Of a stretch of 64,000 nucleotides of DNA, positions 35,038 through 43,956 are shown piece after piece. The DNA comes from Cryobacterium lactosi (GTDB taxonomy: Bacteria > Actinomycetota > Actinomycetes > Actinomycetales > Microbacteriaceae). The stretch is from positions 212,532 to 276,531 of the forward strand of contig NZ_SOHM01000031.1 of assembly GCF_004403945.1 (NCBI RefSeq), written 5' to 3'. A program made the translations under genes and the position numbers. The first letter of the stretch is position 1, and the number at the start of each line of letters is the position of its first letter. The notes under the pieces are model-generated. The model was given only the letters and a program-made list of their open reading frames with translations, was not told the DNA's origin and made no database searches.

Positions 35038-35755
35038 TGCGCACCGTTTCAATCGTGTCGTTCGACAGTTTCCAGCGCAGCCTGCGCACACAAACGTCGA
35101 CAACGTTTGTTCCCGTGTCGAACCTCGTTCCCCAGACCCGCTCGAGCAGTTCTGCCCGGCTGCAGGGCTCTGGCGCACGCTGGAGGAGATAGAACAGCAG
35201 CATGAACTCCCGGTGGGTCAACGAAATGCGATGCCCGTCGACCACGATCTCTCGTTGTTGCACGTCGACTTCAACGCCGGTGCTGCGAAGATAGCGGGCG
35301 GCTGTCGCGTTGAACGCCGGGGACGACGAGGGAGTTCGGATGCGGGTGCCGATCCGGGCCAACAGCTCGGCGTTGGCGAACGGTTTGGCCAGGAAATCCA
35401 CCGCACCCCCATTCAGCACCCCTACCCGGGTCGCCACTTGGGTCATCGAGGACAGCACCAGGACCCGACTTGCCGGACGGAATACCATCAGGTCGGCGAG
35501 GACGTCCTCGCCGCGACCGTCCGGCAGCACGAGGTCTAGGACGATCAGGTCAGGGTCGACCGTACGAATCGTTGTGAGAGCGTCGGCCGCCGTGCCCACC
35601 ACGGTGACCGCGTAGCCGGCACCCTCGAGCATGCGCCCCAGGAGTCGGGCCAGCAGCGGCTCGTCTTCGACGACCACGATGCGATTCACGTCGGTGTCCG
35701 TTCCTGCCGCCTCGTGCACGTGCGGCGTCTTCGCCACTCTGGGTGATGAGTGCAC
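35012..35755 (-). CDS. OmpR/PhoB-family response regulator
   Basis: A 247-residue regulator counted from GTG 35755. The receiver domain has the acidic pocket 'VVVEDEP', the phosphoacceptor in LIVLDLVLP, the conserved Thr/Ser switch near 'VLVLSS' and Lys in DFLAKPF. The C-terminal winged helix ends '...RVWGTRFDTGTNVVDVCVRRLRWKL' (split), the OmpR type. No ribosome site precedes 35755; a GTG at 35689 (MNRIVVVEDEP) would remove a 22-residue leader with no homology to the family and may be the real start. It partners the kinase at 33907. Confidence 0.85.
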   Translation of the reverse strand: MHSSPRVAKTPHVHEAAGTDTDVNRIVVVEDEPLLARLLGRMLEGAGYAVTVVGTAADALTTIRTVDPDLIVLDLVLPDGRGEDVLADLMVFRPASRVLVLSSMTQVATRVGVLNGGAVDFLAKPFANAELLARIGTRIRTPSSSPAFNATAARYLRSTGVEVDVQQREIVVDGHRISLTHREFMLLFYLLQRAPEPCSRAELLERVWGTRFDTGTNVVDVCVRRLRWKLSNDTIETVRNVGYRISA

Positions 35756-36223
35756 ACCACGTCAGCCGTTGAAAGCGCCGCAGACTCTCCTGGGCGCATG
35801 GGCACCCTAGCGCCGTTTGTGCTCATCAAGGAGGACAGCCTTCCCCCCCAGAAGGGAGGTCATGGCACAGCATGGGTAAATCCCATCTCGTCTGACGCGT
35901 GGAAGCAGCTCGCCGGCATCGCCAACGGCGTCTCGCCGGATCTGCGCGGGTGGTCCGTCGCCGACGCCGCCCGCTTCACCCTGCAGGCAGCAGACTCAAG
36001 CCGCACGTACAGGCCGACCTCGAGATCTCCTTCGTTTCGAACTTCGACCCGACCGACATTTACGAGAAGTCGGCGCGCCGAGGCTATCAAGGAGTCCGTC
36101 GTGCCGGCCCGTGCCCGCGTCGGCAACCGGAAGGCACTATTCGGGGCGAGTTGGGCCGCGGGCCGCCGCGCGGGCATACTTGCTGATGACGCGGGCATCG
36201 GTGCCCCGACCTGCGAGGAGAAC
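35756..36223. other. 468-bp gap between the response regulator and the mannoside ROK gene
   Basis: The gap holds a decayed glucose-6-phosphate isomerase fragment (35862-36072). The rest (35756-35861 and 36073-36223) shows no recognisable gene. Open frames through it are continuous with the ROK frame by chance and have no family match that I recognise. Confidence 0.6.
35862..36072 (+). pseudogene. pgi: Remnant of a glucose-6-phosphate isomerase gene (pgi)
   Basis: AAGGGAGG precedes an ATG at 35862 that now opens only five codons. One frame further on, residues SDAWKQLAGIANG and PDLRGW...RFTLQAADS (about 35888-35994) match the N-terminus of actinobacterial Pgi, where the text reads much like 'PAW..L...' and 'R.FFADDP.R...LT....DL'. 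In another frame, LKPHVQADLEISFVSNFDPTDIYEKS (split; about 35995-36071) matches the Pgi segment around 'AL..Y.....RFVSNVDP'. About 100 residues between the two parts are missing. An early frameshift, an internal deletion and loss of the rest make it non-functional. A working pgi gene must lie elsewhere if glycolysis is intact. Confidence 0.65.
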
Positions 36224-37453
36224 ATGCGACGCGGCTCGAACCTTCACGCGCTGGGCGGGTTCAATCAGACGGTGGTGCTCGACACCATTCGCCGCACCCC
36301 GGCGGGCCTCAGCCGTGTCGAAATTGCCGAGCAGACCGGGCTCAGCGCCCAGACGGTGTCGAACGTGTCCCGTCGGCTGCTCGACGCCGGGGTCATCCGC
36401 GAGGCCGGCATCCGCAACCTCGGAGTGGGAAAGCCCCGCACAATTCTGCAGCTGGACCCATCGGGGTACTACGCCATCGGCGTGCACATCGACCCTGCCG
36501 TGATCACCTACGTGCTCCTGAACATCGAGGGCCACGTTCTAGCCCACACCACCACACGCACGCCCTCCGCCGCCGATCCCGGCGTGGTGATCACCGAGAT
36601 GCAGGACTCCGTGGAGGCGATCATCGCCGCGGCGGGCATTGACCGCCAACGGGTGCTCGGGGTGGGCATCGCCTCACCCGGTCCCATCGACATGAACCGG
36701 GGTGTGGTGCTGGATCCTCCGCTTCTCAGCAATTGGCACGGGGTGGCACTGCGCGACGAGCTGGAGCGCGCCACCGGCCTCTTCGTGCTCCTCGAGAAGG
36801 ATGTGACGGCCGCCGCGGTCGGCGAGCTCTGGAAGAGCACCGGCGCCGATCACGACGACTTTCTGTTCTTCTACTACGGCACCGGGGTGGGCGTCGGCCT
36901 GGTGCTCGGCCGTGAGGTGGTGCGGGGCCCGACCCAGAACGCGGGTGATGCCGGCCACATCGTGGTCGATCCCACCGGGCCGCTGTGCCGCTGCGGGCGC
37001 CGCGGATGCCTCGGCGATGCGATCAGTCCCGTCACCATCGTGAACTCGGCCGTTGAGCGCGGCCTGATTGAGATGCCGGGGGAGACCCCGGACACCTCGG
37101 CCATCGATGCCGGCTTCAGTCAGGTGGCGGCGCTGGCCCACGTCGGCAACCCGGCGGCGATCGAGTTGCTCGACGAGGTGGCCCGATACATGGCGGAGGC
37201 GATCGTGACCATCGTCAACCTGCTCGACCTGAATCGGGTGGTATTCGGCGGCCCCTACTGGGAGCGGGTCGCCGATCTTCTGCTGGATCGGGTGCCCGCG
37301 GTGATCAACCGCTCTACCGCCCTGGTGACCTTACGGCCCGTGACGGTGACCAGCTCGACCATCGGCGCTGACGTGGCCGCCGTCGGTGCCGCCTGCCTGG
37401 TCCTCGACGCCACTCTGTCGCCGCGGTCGGCGACTCTTTTCATCTCGAGCTAG
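36224..37453 (+). CDS. ROK-family transcriptional regulator of the mannoside operon
   Basis: A 409-residue repressor. The ATG at 36224 has GAGGAG just upstream; the open frame continues back to 35750 but that part covers the pgi remnant. A winged helix (about residues 12-60: 'TPAGLSRVEIAEQTGLSAQTVSNVSRRLL', split) is followed by the ROK domain with 'GVGIASPGPIDMNRGVV', 'KDVTAAAVGEL' and an intact zinc motif CRCGRRGCLGD. It is directly upstream of a CUT1 importer and GH38 mannosidase, 152 bp apart, and probably represses them until a mannose-derived sugar binds. Confidence 0.9.
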   Translation: MRRGSNLHALGGFNQTVVLDTIRRTPAGLSRVEIAEQTGLSAQTVSNVSRRLLDAGVIREAGIRNLGVGKPRTILQLDPSGYYAIGVHIDPAVITYVLLNIEGHVLAHTTTRTPSAADPGVVITEMQDSVEAIIAAAGIDRQRVLGVGIASPGPIDMNRGVVLDPPLLSNWHGVALRDELERATGLFVLLEKDVTAAAVGELWKSTGADHDDFLFFYYGTGVGVGLVLGREVVRGPTQNAGDAGHIVVDPTGPLCRCGRRGCLGDAISPVTIVNSAVERGLIEMPGETPDTSAIDAGFSQVAALAHVGNPAAIELLDEVARYMAEAIVTIVNLLDLNRVVFGGPYWERVADLLLDRVPAVINRSTALVTLRPVTVTSSTIGADVAAVGAACLVLDATLSPRSATLFISS

Positions 37454-37509
37454 CGGCCGAGCCGGCGGAGGCGTCGGAATCTTTCTCGGCTGCGCCTGAC
37501 GGGAAATGC

Positions 37510-37538
37510 TTGACTCTAATTACTCCATTTGTTTTAGT
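37510..37538 (+). promoter_or_regulatory. AT-rich promoter of the mannoside importer operon
   Basis: TTGACT (37510-37515), a 17-bp spacer and TTTAGT (37533-37538). The stretch 37510-37540 has only 8 G/C in 31 bases, far below its surroundings. CTAA (37516-37519) and TTAG (37534-37537) are symmetric arms, and such AT-rich sites are typical of ROK operators (XylR-like). Confidence 0.5.
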
Positions 37539-37605
37539 TATGGGGCGTGGTGTCGTCGGCAACGGTGTCGGGGGGAACCGCGTCAGGGGTTCAAAGGAGA
37601 ATTCA

Positions 37606-38961
37606 ATGAAGAAAACACTCTTATCGGTTGTGTCGTTGGGGGCGGTGGCGGCGCTGGCTCTGTCCGGGTGTTCGGCGGGAGGCTCCGAGACCGAGTCCCA
37701 GACGATCAAGGTGGCGTACCAGAAGTTCGGCTCCTTCGTGCAGGTGGACAACCACATGAAGGCCGTCAAGAAAGCCTTCGAAGCCGCGAACGAGGGACTC
37801 ACCGTGGAGCTCGTGCCGATCGAGGCGCAGGAGAACGACTACGCCACCAAGCTCGCTCTCATGAACAAGTCGGCAGCCACCGCGCCGGATGTCATGTACG
37901 AAGACACCTTCCGGGTGCAGTCCGACAGCGACGCCGGATACCTGGCACCGCTCGACGAATACACCTCGGAGTGGGAGGACTGGGACAGCTTCTACGACAA
38001 TGCCAAGAACGCCGGTCTCGGCAGCGACGGCAAGACCTACGGCATCCCGATGGGCACCGACACTCGGGCAATTTGGTACAACAAGGACCTCTTCGCCGAG
38101 GCCGGGCTCCCCGTGCCCTTCGAGCCGAAGACCTGGGAGGACGTGCTCGATGCCGCCGCGACGGTGAAAGCCGAACTGCCAGACGTGATTCCGCTGAACG
38201 TGTACTCGGGCAAGGCCCAGGGCGAAGCCGCCTCGATGCAGGGCTTCGAGATGCTTCTCTACGGCACCGAAGACACTCTGTACAACACCGACGACCAGAA
38301 GTGGATCACCGGCTCACAGGGCTTCGTCGATTCGCTCGGCTTCATCGAAGACGTGTACCAGGGCGACCTGGGCCCCACCCCCGAGCAGGCCCTCGACAAG
38401 AACGTGGGCAACCTCGTCTCCGGCGAATGGTTGCCCCAGGGCAAGCTCGCGATGGGCATCGACGGGTCCTGGCTCAGCGGAACCTGGCTCGAAGAAGGCA
38501 CTGCACCCTGGGCCGAATGGGACACGGTGATGGGCCAGGCCTCCATGCCCACCCAGGACGGCGCTGAACCTGGAGCCACGAGCATGTCGGGCGGCTGGAC
38601 GCTGGCCATGGGGTCCAAGTCGACCAACAAGGATGCCGCCTGGGACTTCATCTCCCTGGCACTGAACAAGGACAACTCCCAGGCCTACGACATCGCCGCC
38701 AGCCAGATCGCCGTGCGTGACGACGTCTCCCAGGACCCGGACTACCAGGCGGCGAACCCCACCTTCGGGTTCTTCTCCGAAATCGTGGCGACCACGCACT
38801 TCCGTCCGGCCACCAGCGACTATGCGCAGATCTCCAGCGCGATCACCGTGGCCATGGAAGCCGTGATGACGGGTCAGCAGAGTCCCAAGGACGCGGCAGC
38901 GGCCTACGACCAAGCGGTGGTCGGCATCGTCGGTGAAGAGAACACCGAGAGCGCGGAGTAG
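37606..38961 (+). CDS. Sugar ABC transporter substrate-binding lipoprotein (family 1), mannoside locus
   Basis: A 451-residue lipoprotein. AAAGGAGA lies five bases before the ATG. The signal peptide ends in the lipobox LSGC (Cys about residue 22). The body has family-1 features: 'IKVAYQKFGSF', 'ATAPDVMYEDTFRVQ', the hinge 'YGIPMGTDTRAIWYNKDLFAEAGL' (split; about residues 145-168) and tryptophans near 'GEWLPQG' and 'GSWLSGTWL' likely to stack on sugar. The GH38 gene downstream suggests manno-oligosaccharides. It is the first structural gene of the operon. Confidence 0.92.
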   Translation: MKKTLLSVVSLGAVAALALSGCSAGGSETESQTIKVAYQKFGSFVQVDNHMKAVKKAFEAANEGLTVELVPIEAQENDYATKLALMNKSAATAPDVMYEDTFRVQSDSDAGYLAPLDEYTSEWEDWDSFYDNAKNAGLGSDGKTYGIPMGTDTRAIWYNKDLFAEAGLPVPFEPKTWEDVLDAAATVKAELPDVIPLNVYSGKAQGEAASMQGFEMLLYGTEDTLYNTDDQKWITGSQGFVDSLGFIEDVYQGDLGPTPEQALDKNVGNLVSGEWLPQGKLAMGIDGSWLSGTWLEEGTAPWAEWDTVMGQASMPTQDGAEPGATSMSGGWTLAMGSKSTNKDAAWDFISLALNKDNSQAYDIAASQIAVRDDVSQDPDYQAANPTFGFFSEIVATTHFRPATSDYAQISSAITVAMEAVMTGQQSPKDAAAAYDQAVVGIVGEENTESAE

Positions 38962-38963
38962 CC

Positions 38964-39911
38964 GTGTCCGCGCCGACTCTGGCGCGACCTGATGAACGGC
39001 CCGGCCGAGGGACATCCCCTCGGCCGGGCCGGGCACGGGCCGCGACCCACCGTTCCCTGGTTCGGAGCATCCCGCTGCTGCCCGCGGTCGTGCTCCTCGC
39101 GATCTTCCTTCTCGGGCCGGTGATCAGTTCCTTCTACGGTTCCTTCACGAACGCGTCACTGTCCGGGGCATCCGCTCAGGACTCGGCGTTCGTGGGCTTC
39201 GACAACTATGCGGCGCTTTTTGCCGACCCGGACTTCCCCAAGTCGGTGATGCTCACCTTGGTGTTCCTGGTCGCCTCGGCGATCGTGGGGCAAAACGTTC
39301 TCGGGCTGGGGCTGGCCCTGTTGATGCGATCCTCCAACCGCTTGGTCCGTTCCCTCGTGGGCACCTTCGTGGTGACGGCGTGGGTGCTACCGGAGATCGT
39401 GGCCTCCTTCGCCGCCTACGCATTCTTCAACGACACCGGAACGCTGAACAACCTCCTCGCGGCCGTCGGCATCGACGGGCCGAACTGGCTGTACGCGCTG
39501 CCGATGCTCTCGGTGATCCTCGCCAACATCTGGCGGGGCACGGCCTTCTCGATGCTCGTCTACTCGGCGGCCCTGCAGGATGTGCCGCAGGAGATCACCG
39601 AATCGGCCGAGGTCGACGGCGCCCGCGGCTGGCAGCGGCTGGTGTTCATCACCATCCCGATGATCCGCCGCAGCATCTCCACCAACCTCATGCTGACCAC
39701 CCTGCAGACCCTGTCGGTCTTCACCCTGATCTTCGTGATGACCGGCGGCGGACCCGGCACCGACAGTTCGACCTTGCCGGTGCTGGCATATCAGGAGGCT
39801 TTCCAGTTCGGGCAGCTCGGTTTCGGAACCGCGATTGCCACCATCATGCTGCTTGTCGGCGCGGCCTTCTCGGTCGCGTACATTCGGGCGCTCAAGCCGG
39901 AGGTTGATTGA
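38964..39911 (+). CDS. Carbohydrate ABC transporter permease (CUT1, MalF-like), mannoside locus
   Basis: A 315-residue permease with a 30-residue Arg-rich tail and six helices. The EAA loop is 'PQEITESAEVDGARGWQRLVFITIP' (split; about residues 208-232). The GTG start is two bases after the SBP stop. It pairs with the MalG-like gene one base downstream. Confidence 0.9.
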   Translation: MSAPTLARPDERPGRGTSPRPGRARAATHRSLVRSIPLLPAVVLLAIFLLGPVISSFYGSFTNASLSGASAQDSAFVGFDNYAALFADPDFPKSVMLTLVFLVASAIVGQNVLGLGLALLMRSSNRLVRSLVGTFVVTAWVLPEIVASFAAYAFFNDTGTLNNLLAAVGIDGPNWLYALPMLSVILANIWRGTAFSMLVYSAALQDVPQEITESAEVDGARGWQRLVFITIPMIRRSISTNLMLTTLQTLSVFTLIFVMTGGGPGTDSSTLPVLAYQEAFQFGQLGFGTAIATIMLLVGAAFSVAYIRALKPEVD

Positions 39912-39912
39912 G

Positions 39913-40749
39913 ATGGGGATGACCTCACCGAGCAGGCGGGTCATGAAGCTGGCCTCCAACGGGGTGCTTCTGCTCGTCACCGTCGCTTTCGCGCTGCCGT
40001 TGATCTGGCTGGTCCTCGCCTCCGTCGACACCCGGGCCACCCTGTCGATCAAACTGCCGGAGACGTTCTCGTTGCAGAACTTCACCGATGTGATGACGCC
40101 GGAAACGGCGTTCATCCCGCTGCTGAACAGCCTGTTCCTGGCCGGCGGCTGCGCCGTGATCACGGTGACCGTTGCCGTGCTGGCCGCGTACCCGCTGTCG
40201 CGTTACAAGATGCGGGTGAACAAGCCCTTCCTCTACGGGGTGCTGTTCGGAACCTGCCTGCCGATCACGGCCATGATGGTTCCCGTTTATGCGCTGTTCG
40301 TGGCGTTCAACCTCATCGACTCGCTGCCCGGAACTACCCTGTTCCTGGCGGCGACGAGCCTGCCGATCGCGATCTACATGACCAAGAACTTCATGGACAG
40401 CGTGCCAGTCAGCCTCGAGGAGGCCGCCTGGATGGATGGCGCATCCATGTTGACCACCCTCACCCGGATCGTGATTCCGCTCATGCGGCCTGGCCTGGCT
40501 GTGGTGTTCATCTTCGTGTTCATCGGCGCCTGGGGCAATTTCTTCGTGCCTTTCGTGCTGCTGCTCTCACCCGACAAACTTCCGGCGGCCGTGAGCATCT
40601 TCTCGTTCTTCGGGCAATACGGAACGGTCGCCTACGGGCAGCTGGCCGCATTCTCCCTTCTCTATTCCCTCCCGGTCATCACGCTGTACGTCTTCGTATC
40701 GCGTGTCCTCGGCGGTTCATCGGCCATGGCCGGTGCCATCAAGGGCTGA
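39913..40749 (+). CDS. Carbohydrate ABC transporter permease (CUT1, MalG-like), mannoside locus
   Basis: A 278-residue permease with six helices and the EAA loop 'VSLEEAAWMDGASMLTTLTRIVIPL' (split; about residues 170-195). The ATG at 39913 has GGAGG nine bases upstream; a second ATG two codons later is possible. No ATPase gene follows, as in the other CUT1 operon of this window. Confidence 0.9.
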   Translation: MGMTSPSRRVMKLASNGVLLLVTVAFALPLIWLVLASVDTRATLSIKLPETFSLQNFTDVMTPETAFIPLLNSLFLAGGCAVITVTVAVLAAYPLSRYKMRVNKPFLYGVLFGTCLPITAMMVPVYALFVAFNLIDSLPGTTLFLAATSLPIAIYMTKNFMDSVPVSLEEAAWMDGASMLTTLTRIVIPLMRPGLAVVFIFVFIGAWGNFFVPFVLLLSPDKLPAAVSIFSFFGQYGTVAYGQLAAFSLLYSLPVITLYVFVSRVLGGSSAMAGAIKG

Positions 40750-40773
40750 CCCCACCACGCAAGGAGCACCACC

Positions 40774-43700
40774 GTGCACGACACCACCACCCTCATCCGC
40801 GCCCGCATCCGTCGATTCGTCAGCGAACGCATCACCCCCGCGCTCTACTGCACCTCCGCGCCCCTCACGATCTCGGCGTGGGAAGTCCCCGATGAACCCG
40901 TGCCGTTCGCCGACGCCGTCGACCAGGAGTTCACCCCGTTCGCCATCGGTTCACCGTGGGGCAAGCCGTGGGGCACCACGTGGTTCCATGTGACCGGGGT
41001 CGTACCCGAAGAGTGGTCGCGGTTCGCCCACCTCGACACCCGCACCGAGCTCCTCGTCGACCTGGGGTTCCTCTCCGGTCAGGCCGGATTCCAAGCTGAG
41101 GGTCTCGTCTACGACCCCGAGGGGCGCATCGTGAAGGCCGTGGAGCCGTTCAATAACTACGTGCCCCTCCAGGTCGGACCCGGCGGCGTGGTCGACGTTT
41201 ACGTCGAGGCCGCCTCCAACCCCGACGTCGGCAGCGACTGGACCTTCAAGCCCACCGCGGTAGGGGACAAGGCCACAGCGGGAACCGACCCGATTTACCG
41301 GCTCCGCCGCATGGACGTGGCGCTGCTGGACAACCAGGTCTGGCAGCTGGACCGGGACATCTGGACACTTGTCGGCCTGATGGAGGAACTGGGCGCCGAC
41401 CTGCCCCGCACCGCGGAGATCATGCGCGCGCTCGAAGCCGTGACCGACGCGATGGACCCCGACGACGTCAGCGGAAGCGCGCACCTGGGCCGCGGCATCC
41501 TCGCACCGATTCTGGCCCTGCCGGCGTATGCCAGTGCCCACCGTGTGGTGGCCGTCGGTCACGCGCACATCGACTCGGCCTGGTTGTGGCCGGTGCGGGA
41601 AACCGTGCGCAAGTGCGCACGCACCTTCTCGAACGTGCTGCACCTCATGGACGAAGACCCGAACTTCATCTTCGCGTGCTCGTCTGCCCAGCAGTACGCC
41701 TGGATGAAGGAGCACTACCCGCAGCTGTTCGAGCGCATCCGCGAACGCGCGATCGAGGGCCGGTTCGTGCCGGTCGGCGGGATGTGGGTGGAATCAGACA
41801 CCAACATGCCCGGCGGTGAAGCTCTGGCCCGCCAACTGCTCGCCGGCAAATCGTTCTTCATGCGGGAGTTCGATGTGGAACCCCTGGAGGTGTGGCTGCC
41901 CGACTCGTTCGGCTACACGGCCGCCTTCCCGCAGATCGTGACCGCGGCAGGTTCCAAGTATTTCCTCACCCAGAAGATCAGTTGGAACGAAACCAACACC
42001 ATGCCGCATCACACCTTCAATTGGGAAGGCATCGACGGCACCCGGGTGTTCACCCACTTCCCGCCGGTGGATACCTACAACTCCCTGCTGTCCGGCGAGG
42101 AGCTGGCCCGAGCCCAGCGCCAGTACTCAGAGAAGGGCGCGTCGAACGTGTCGCTGGTGCCCTTCGGGTACGGCGACGGTGGGGGAGGACCGACACGCGA
42201 GATGCTCGCTGCCGCTAAGCGCACCGAATCGTTGGAGGGCTCACCCAGTGTGCGGATCGCCTCCCCACGGGCGTTCTTCGAGGAGGCCGAGGCGTCTTAC
42301 CCGCACCCGCCGGTCTGGTCGGGGGAGCTCTACCTCGAGTTCCACCGCGGCACCTACACCTCACAGGCCAAAACCAAGTCCGGCAACCGGCGCAGTGAGC
42401 ACCTGCTGCGCGAGGCCGAGCTCTGGGCGACCGCGGCGACCCTCCGCACCGGAGCGGACTACCCTCACGAGCGCATTGAGACGGCCTGGCAGACCGTGCT
42501 GCTGAACCAGTTCCACGACATCCTGCCCGGCAGCTCCATCGCCTGGGTACACCAGGTCGCCGAGGCGTCCTATGCGGCGGTGCGTGGGGAGCTCGAGGAC
42601 GTGATCTCCCAGGCACTCGCCGCGCTGGCGGGGCCGGATGCCGCTGAACCGGTGGTGTTCAACGCCTCACCGTTTGCCGTGTCAGGGGTGCCCGCGCTCT
42701 CCGCGGCGCCCCGCACCGAACCAGGGCCGCTGCGGGCTGAGGCACGGGACGGCGGGTTCGTGCTCGAAAACGAGACCGTGCGGGTTGTCATCGACGCCCG
42801 GGGCCTGCTCACTTCGCTGGTGGAGCTCAGCACGGGGCGGGAGGCTGTCCCGGCCGGCGAACCGGGTAACGTTCTGCAGCTGTTCCGGGACACCCCGACC
42901 CAGTGGGACGCCTGGGACCTCGACGAGCACTACCAGCGCAGCGGCGTGGAACTGCTCGAGGCCGATTCGGTAGTCCTGGCCTCGCAGGAACCCGGACGGG
43001 CGACAGTGCGGGTGACCCGAAGCTTCGGGTCTTCCACGGTGTCGCAGGACCTTACCCTGCTGGGCGATCAGGCGACGCTGGACATCGTCACGACGGTGGA
43101 TTGGCACGAGCGGCAGAAGCTCCTCAAGCTGGCCTTCCCGCTGGATGTGCACGCCGACCGGGCGGCATCCGAGATTCAGTTCGGGCACATCTACCGGCCC
43201 ACCCATGTGAACACCTCGTGGGATGCCGCGCGTTTCGAGACCTGTGCCCACCGGTGGGTGTTCGTGGGCGAGCCGGGCTTCGGGGTGGCCGTGGCCAACG
43301 ACTCGACCTACGGCCACGACATCGGCCGGCGCACCCGCACCGGCGGTGGAACCACGACCACGGTGCGCGAGTCGCTGCTCCGAGCGCCGACCTTCCCGGA
43401 CCCCACCGCCGACCAGGGGGTGCACGTGTTGCGCACCTCGATCGGCATCACCCCCGACGTCATCGGTGCTGCCGAGCAGGGCTACCGCGTCAATCTGCCG
43501 CTCCGCGAGGTGTCGGGAGCGGCCGTGGAACCCGTGGTGACGACCACGGCAGCGTCGATCGTGATTGAGGCCGTGAAACTGGCCGAGGACCGGTCGGGCG
43601 ACGTGATCGTGCGGCTCTATGAGGCGCGCGGATCCCAGGCCACGGGTACAGTGCAGTTCGGATTCCCGGTGGAACGGATTGTGGAGACCGACATCCTCGA

Positions 43701-43812
43701 GCGCGCCGTCGAACCCGTCGCGATCACGGCAGCGGCGGACAACGGAGTGCAGCTGGGCCTTCGTGCCTTCCAGATCGTCACCCTGCGGGTATCCCGGCGC
43801 GACGAGGGCTAG
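40774..43812 (+). CDS. Alpha-mannosidase, glycoside hydrolase family 38
   Basis: A 1012-residue intracellular enzyme that cleaves alpha-mannosidic bonds of imported oligosaccharides. AAGGAG precedes the GTG by seven bases. A beta-sandwich N-domain (1-250) is followed by the catalytic domain with the zinc motif GHAHIDSAWLW (262-272) and nucleophile Asp377 in LPDSFGY. 'LEFHRGTYTSQAKTK' near 530 and 'QFHDILPGSSI' near 580 are further GH38 hallmarks. The C-terminal 430 residues are the usual beta domains. The length matches family members from Actinobacteria. There is no signal peptide. It is the last gene of the operon, followed by a strong terminator. Confidence 0.94.
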   Translation: MHDTTTLIRARIRRFVSERITPALYCTSAPLTISAWEVPDEPVPFADAVDQEFTPFAIGSPWGKPWGTTWFHVTGVVPEEWSRFAHLDTRTELLVDLGFLSGQAGFQAEGLVYDPEGRIVKAVEPFNNYVPLQVGPGGVVDVYVEAASNPDVGSDWTFKPTAVGDKATAGTDPIYRLRRMDVALLDNQVWQLDRDIWTLVGLMEELGADLPRTAEIMRALEAVTDAMDPDDVSGSAHLGRGILAPILALPAYASAHRVVAVGHAHIDSAWLWPVRETVRKCARTFSNVLHLMDEDPNFIFACSSAQQYAWMKEHYPQLFERIRERAIEGRFVPVGGMWVESDTNMPGGEALARQLLAGKSFFMREFDVEPLEVWLPDSFGYTAAFPQIVTAAGSKYFLTQKISWNETNTMPHHTFNWEGIDGTRVFTHFPPVDTYNSLLSGEELARAQRQYSEKGASNVSLVPFGYGDGGGGPTREMLAAAKRTESLEGSPSVRIASPRAFFEEAEASYPHPPVWSGELYLEFHRGTYTSQAKTKSGNRRSEHLLREAELWATAATLRTGADYPHERIETAWQTVLLNQFHDILPGSSIAWVHQVAEASYAAVRGELEDVISQALAALAGPDAAEPVVFNASPFAVSGVPALSAAPRTEPGPLRAEARDGGFVLENETVRVVIDARGLLTSLVELSTGREAVPAGEPGNVLQLFRDTPTQWDAWDLDEHYQRSGVELLEADSVVLASQEPGRATVRVTRSFGSSTVSQDLTLLGDQATLDIVTTVDWHERQKLLKLAFPLDVHADRAASEIQFGHIYRPTHVNTSWDAARFETCAHRWVFVGEPGFGVAVANDSTYGHDIGRRTRTGGGTTTTVRESLLRAPTFPDPTADQGVHVLRTSIGITPDVIGAAEQGYRVNLPLREVSGAAVEPVVTTTAASIVIEAVKLAEDRSGDVIVRLYEARGSQATGTVQFGFPVERIVETDILERAVEPVAITAAADNGVQLGLRAFQIVTLRVSRRDEG

Positions 43813-43866
43813 GGCCGGCAAGGCGCGGCGGATACCCGCTGTCGCCGTTCAGGCCGGATGGAGATC

Positions 43867-43898
43867 GCTCCTGAGATTCTCAGGAGCGGTTTCCTGTT
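43867..43898 (+). terminator. Rho-independent terminator after the mannosidase gene
   Basis: GCTCCTGAG (43867-43875) pairs perfectly with CTCAGGAGC (43879-43887) around a 3-base loop, followed by a T-rich tail (GGTTTCCTGTTTC). It is the best intrinsic terminator in the window, 55 bp after the GH38 stop. Confidence 0.85.
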
Positions 43899-43933
43899 TC
43901 CGCGCGCGGCTCACAATGCACCACGCCAAGACA

Positions 43934-43942
43934 GGGGGGGGG
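43934..43942. repeat. Run of nine G
   Basis: A homopolymer of nine G between the mannosidase terminator and the end of the RhtB-type gene. It lies outside coding sequence by 14 bp, so it does not switch a frame; it may be a sequencing-error-prone site. Confidence 0.6.
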
Positions 43943-43956
43943 CAGGCAGGCCGGCC

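Noticed and set aside
35862-35879. Five-codon frame with strong ribosome site as a regulatory leader peptide
   Set aside because: It is better explained as the original start of the decayed pgi gene after a frameshift; no attenuator hairpin follows.
35750-36223. N-terminal extension of the mannoside ROK regulator
   Set aside because: The extension covers the pgi remnant and has no ROK homology; GAGGAG precedes the ATG at 36224.
43934-43942. Nine-G run as a phase-variation switch
   Set aside because: It lies outside any coding frame and not in a recognisable promoter spacer.
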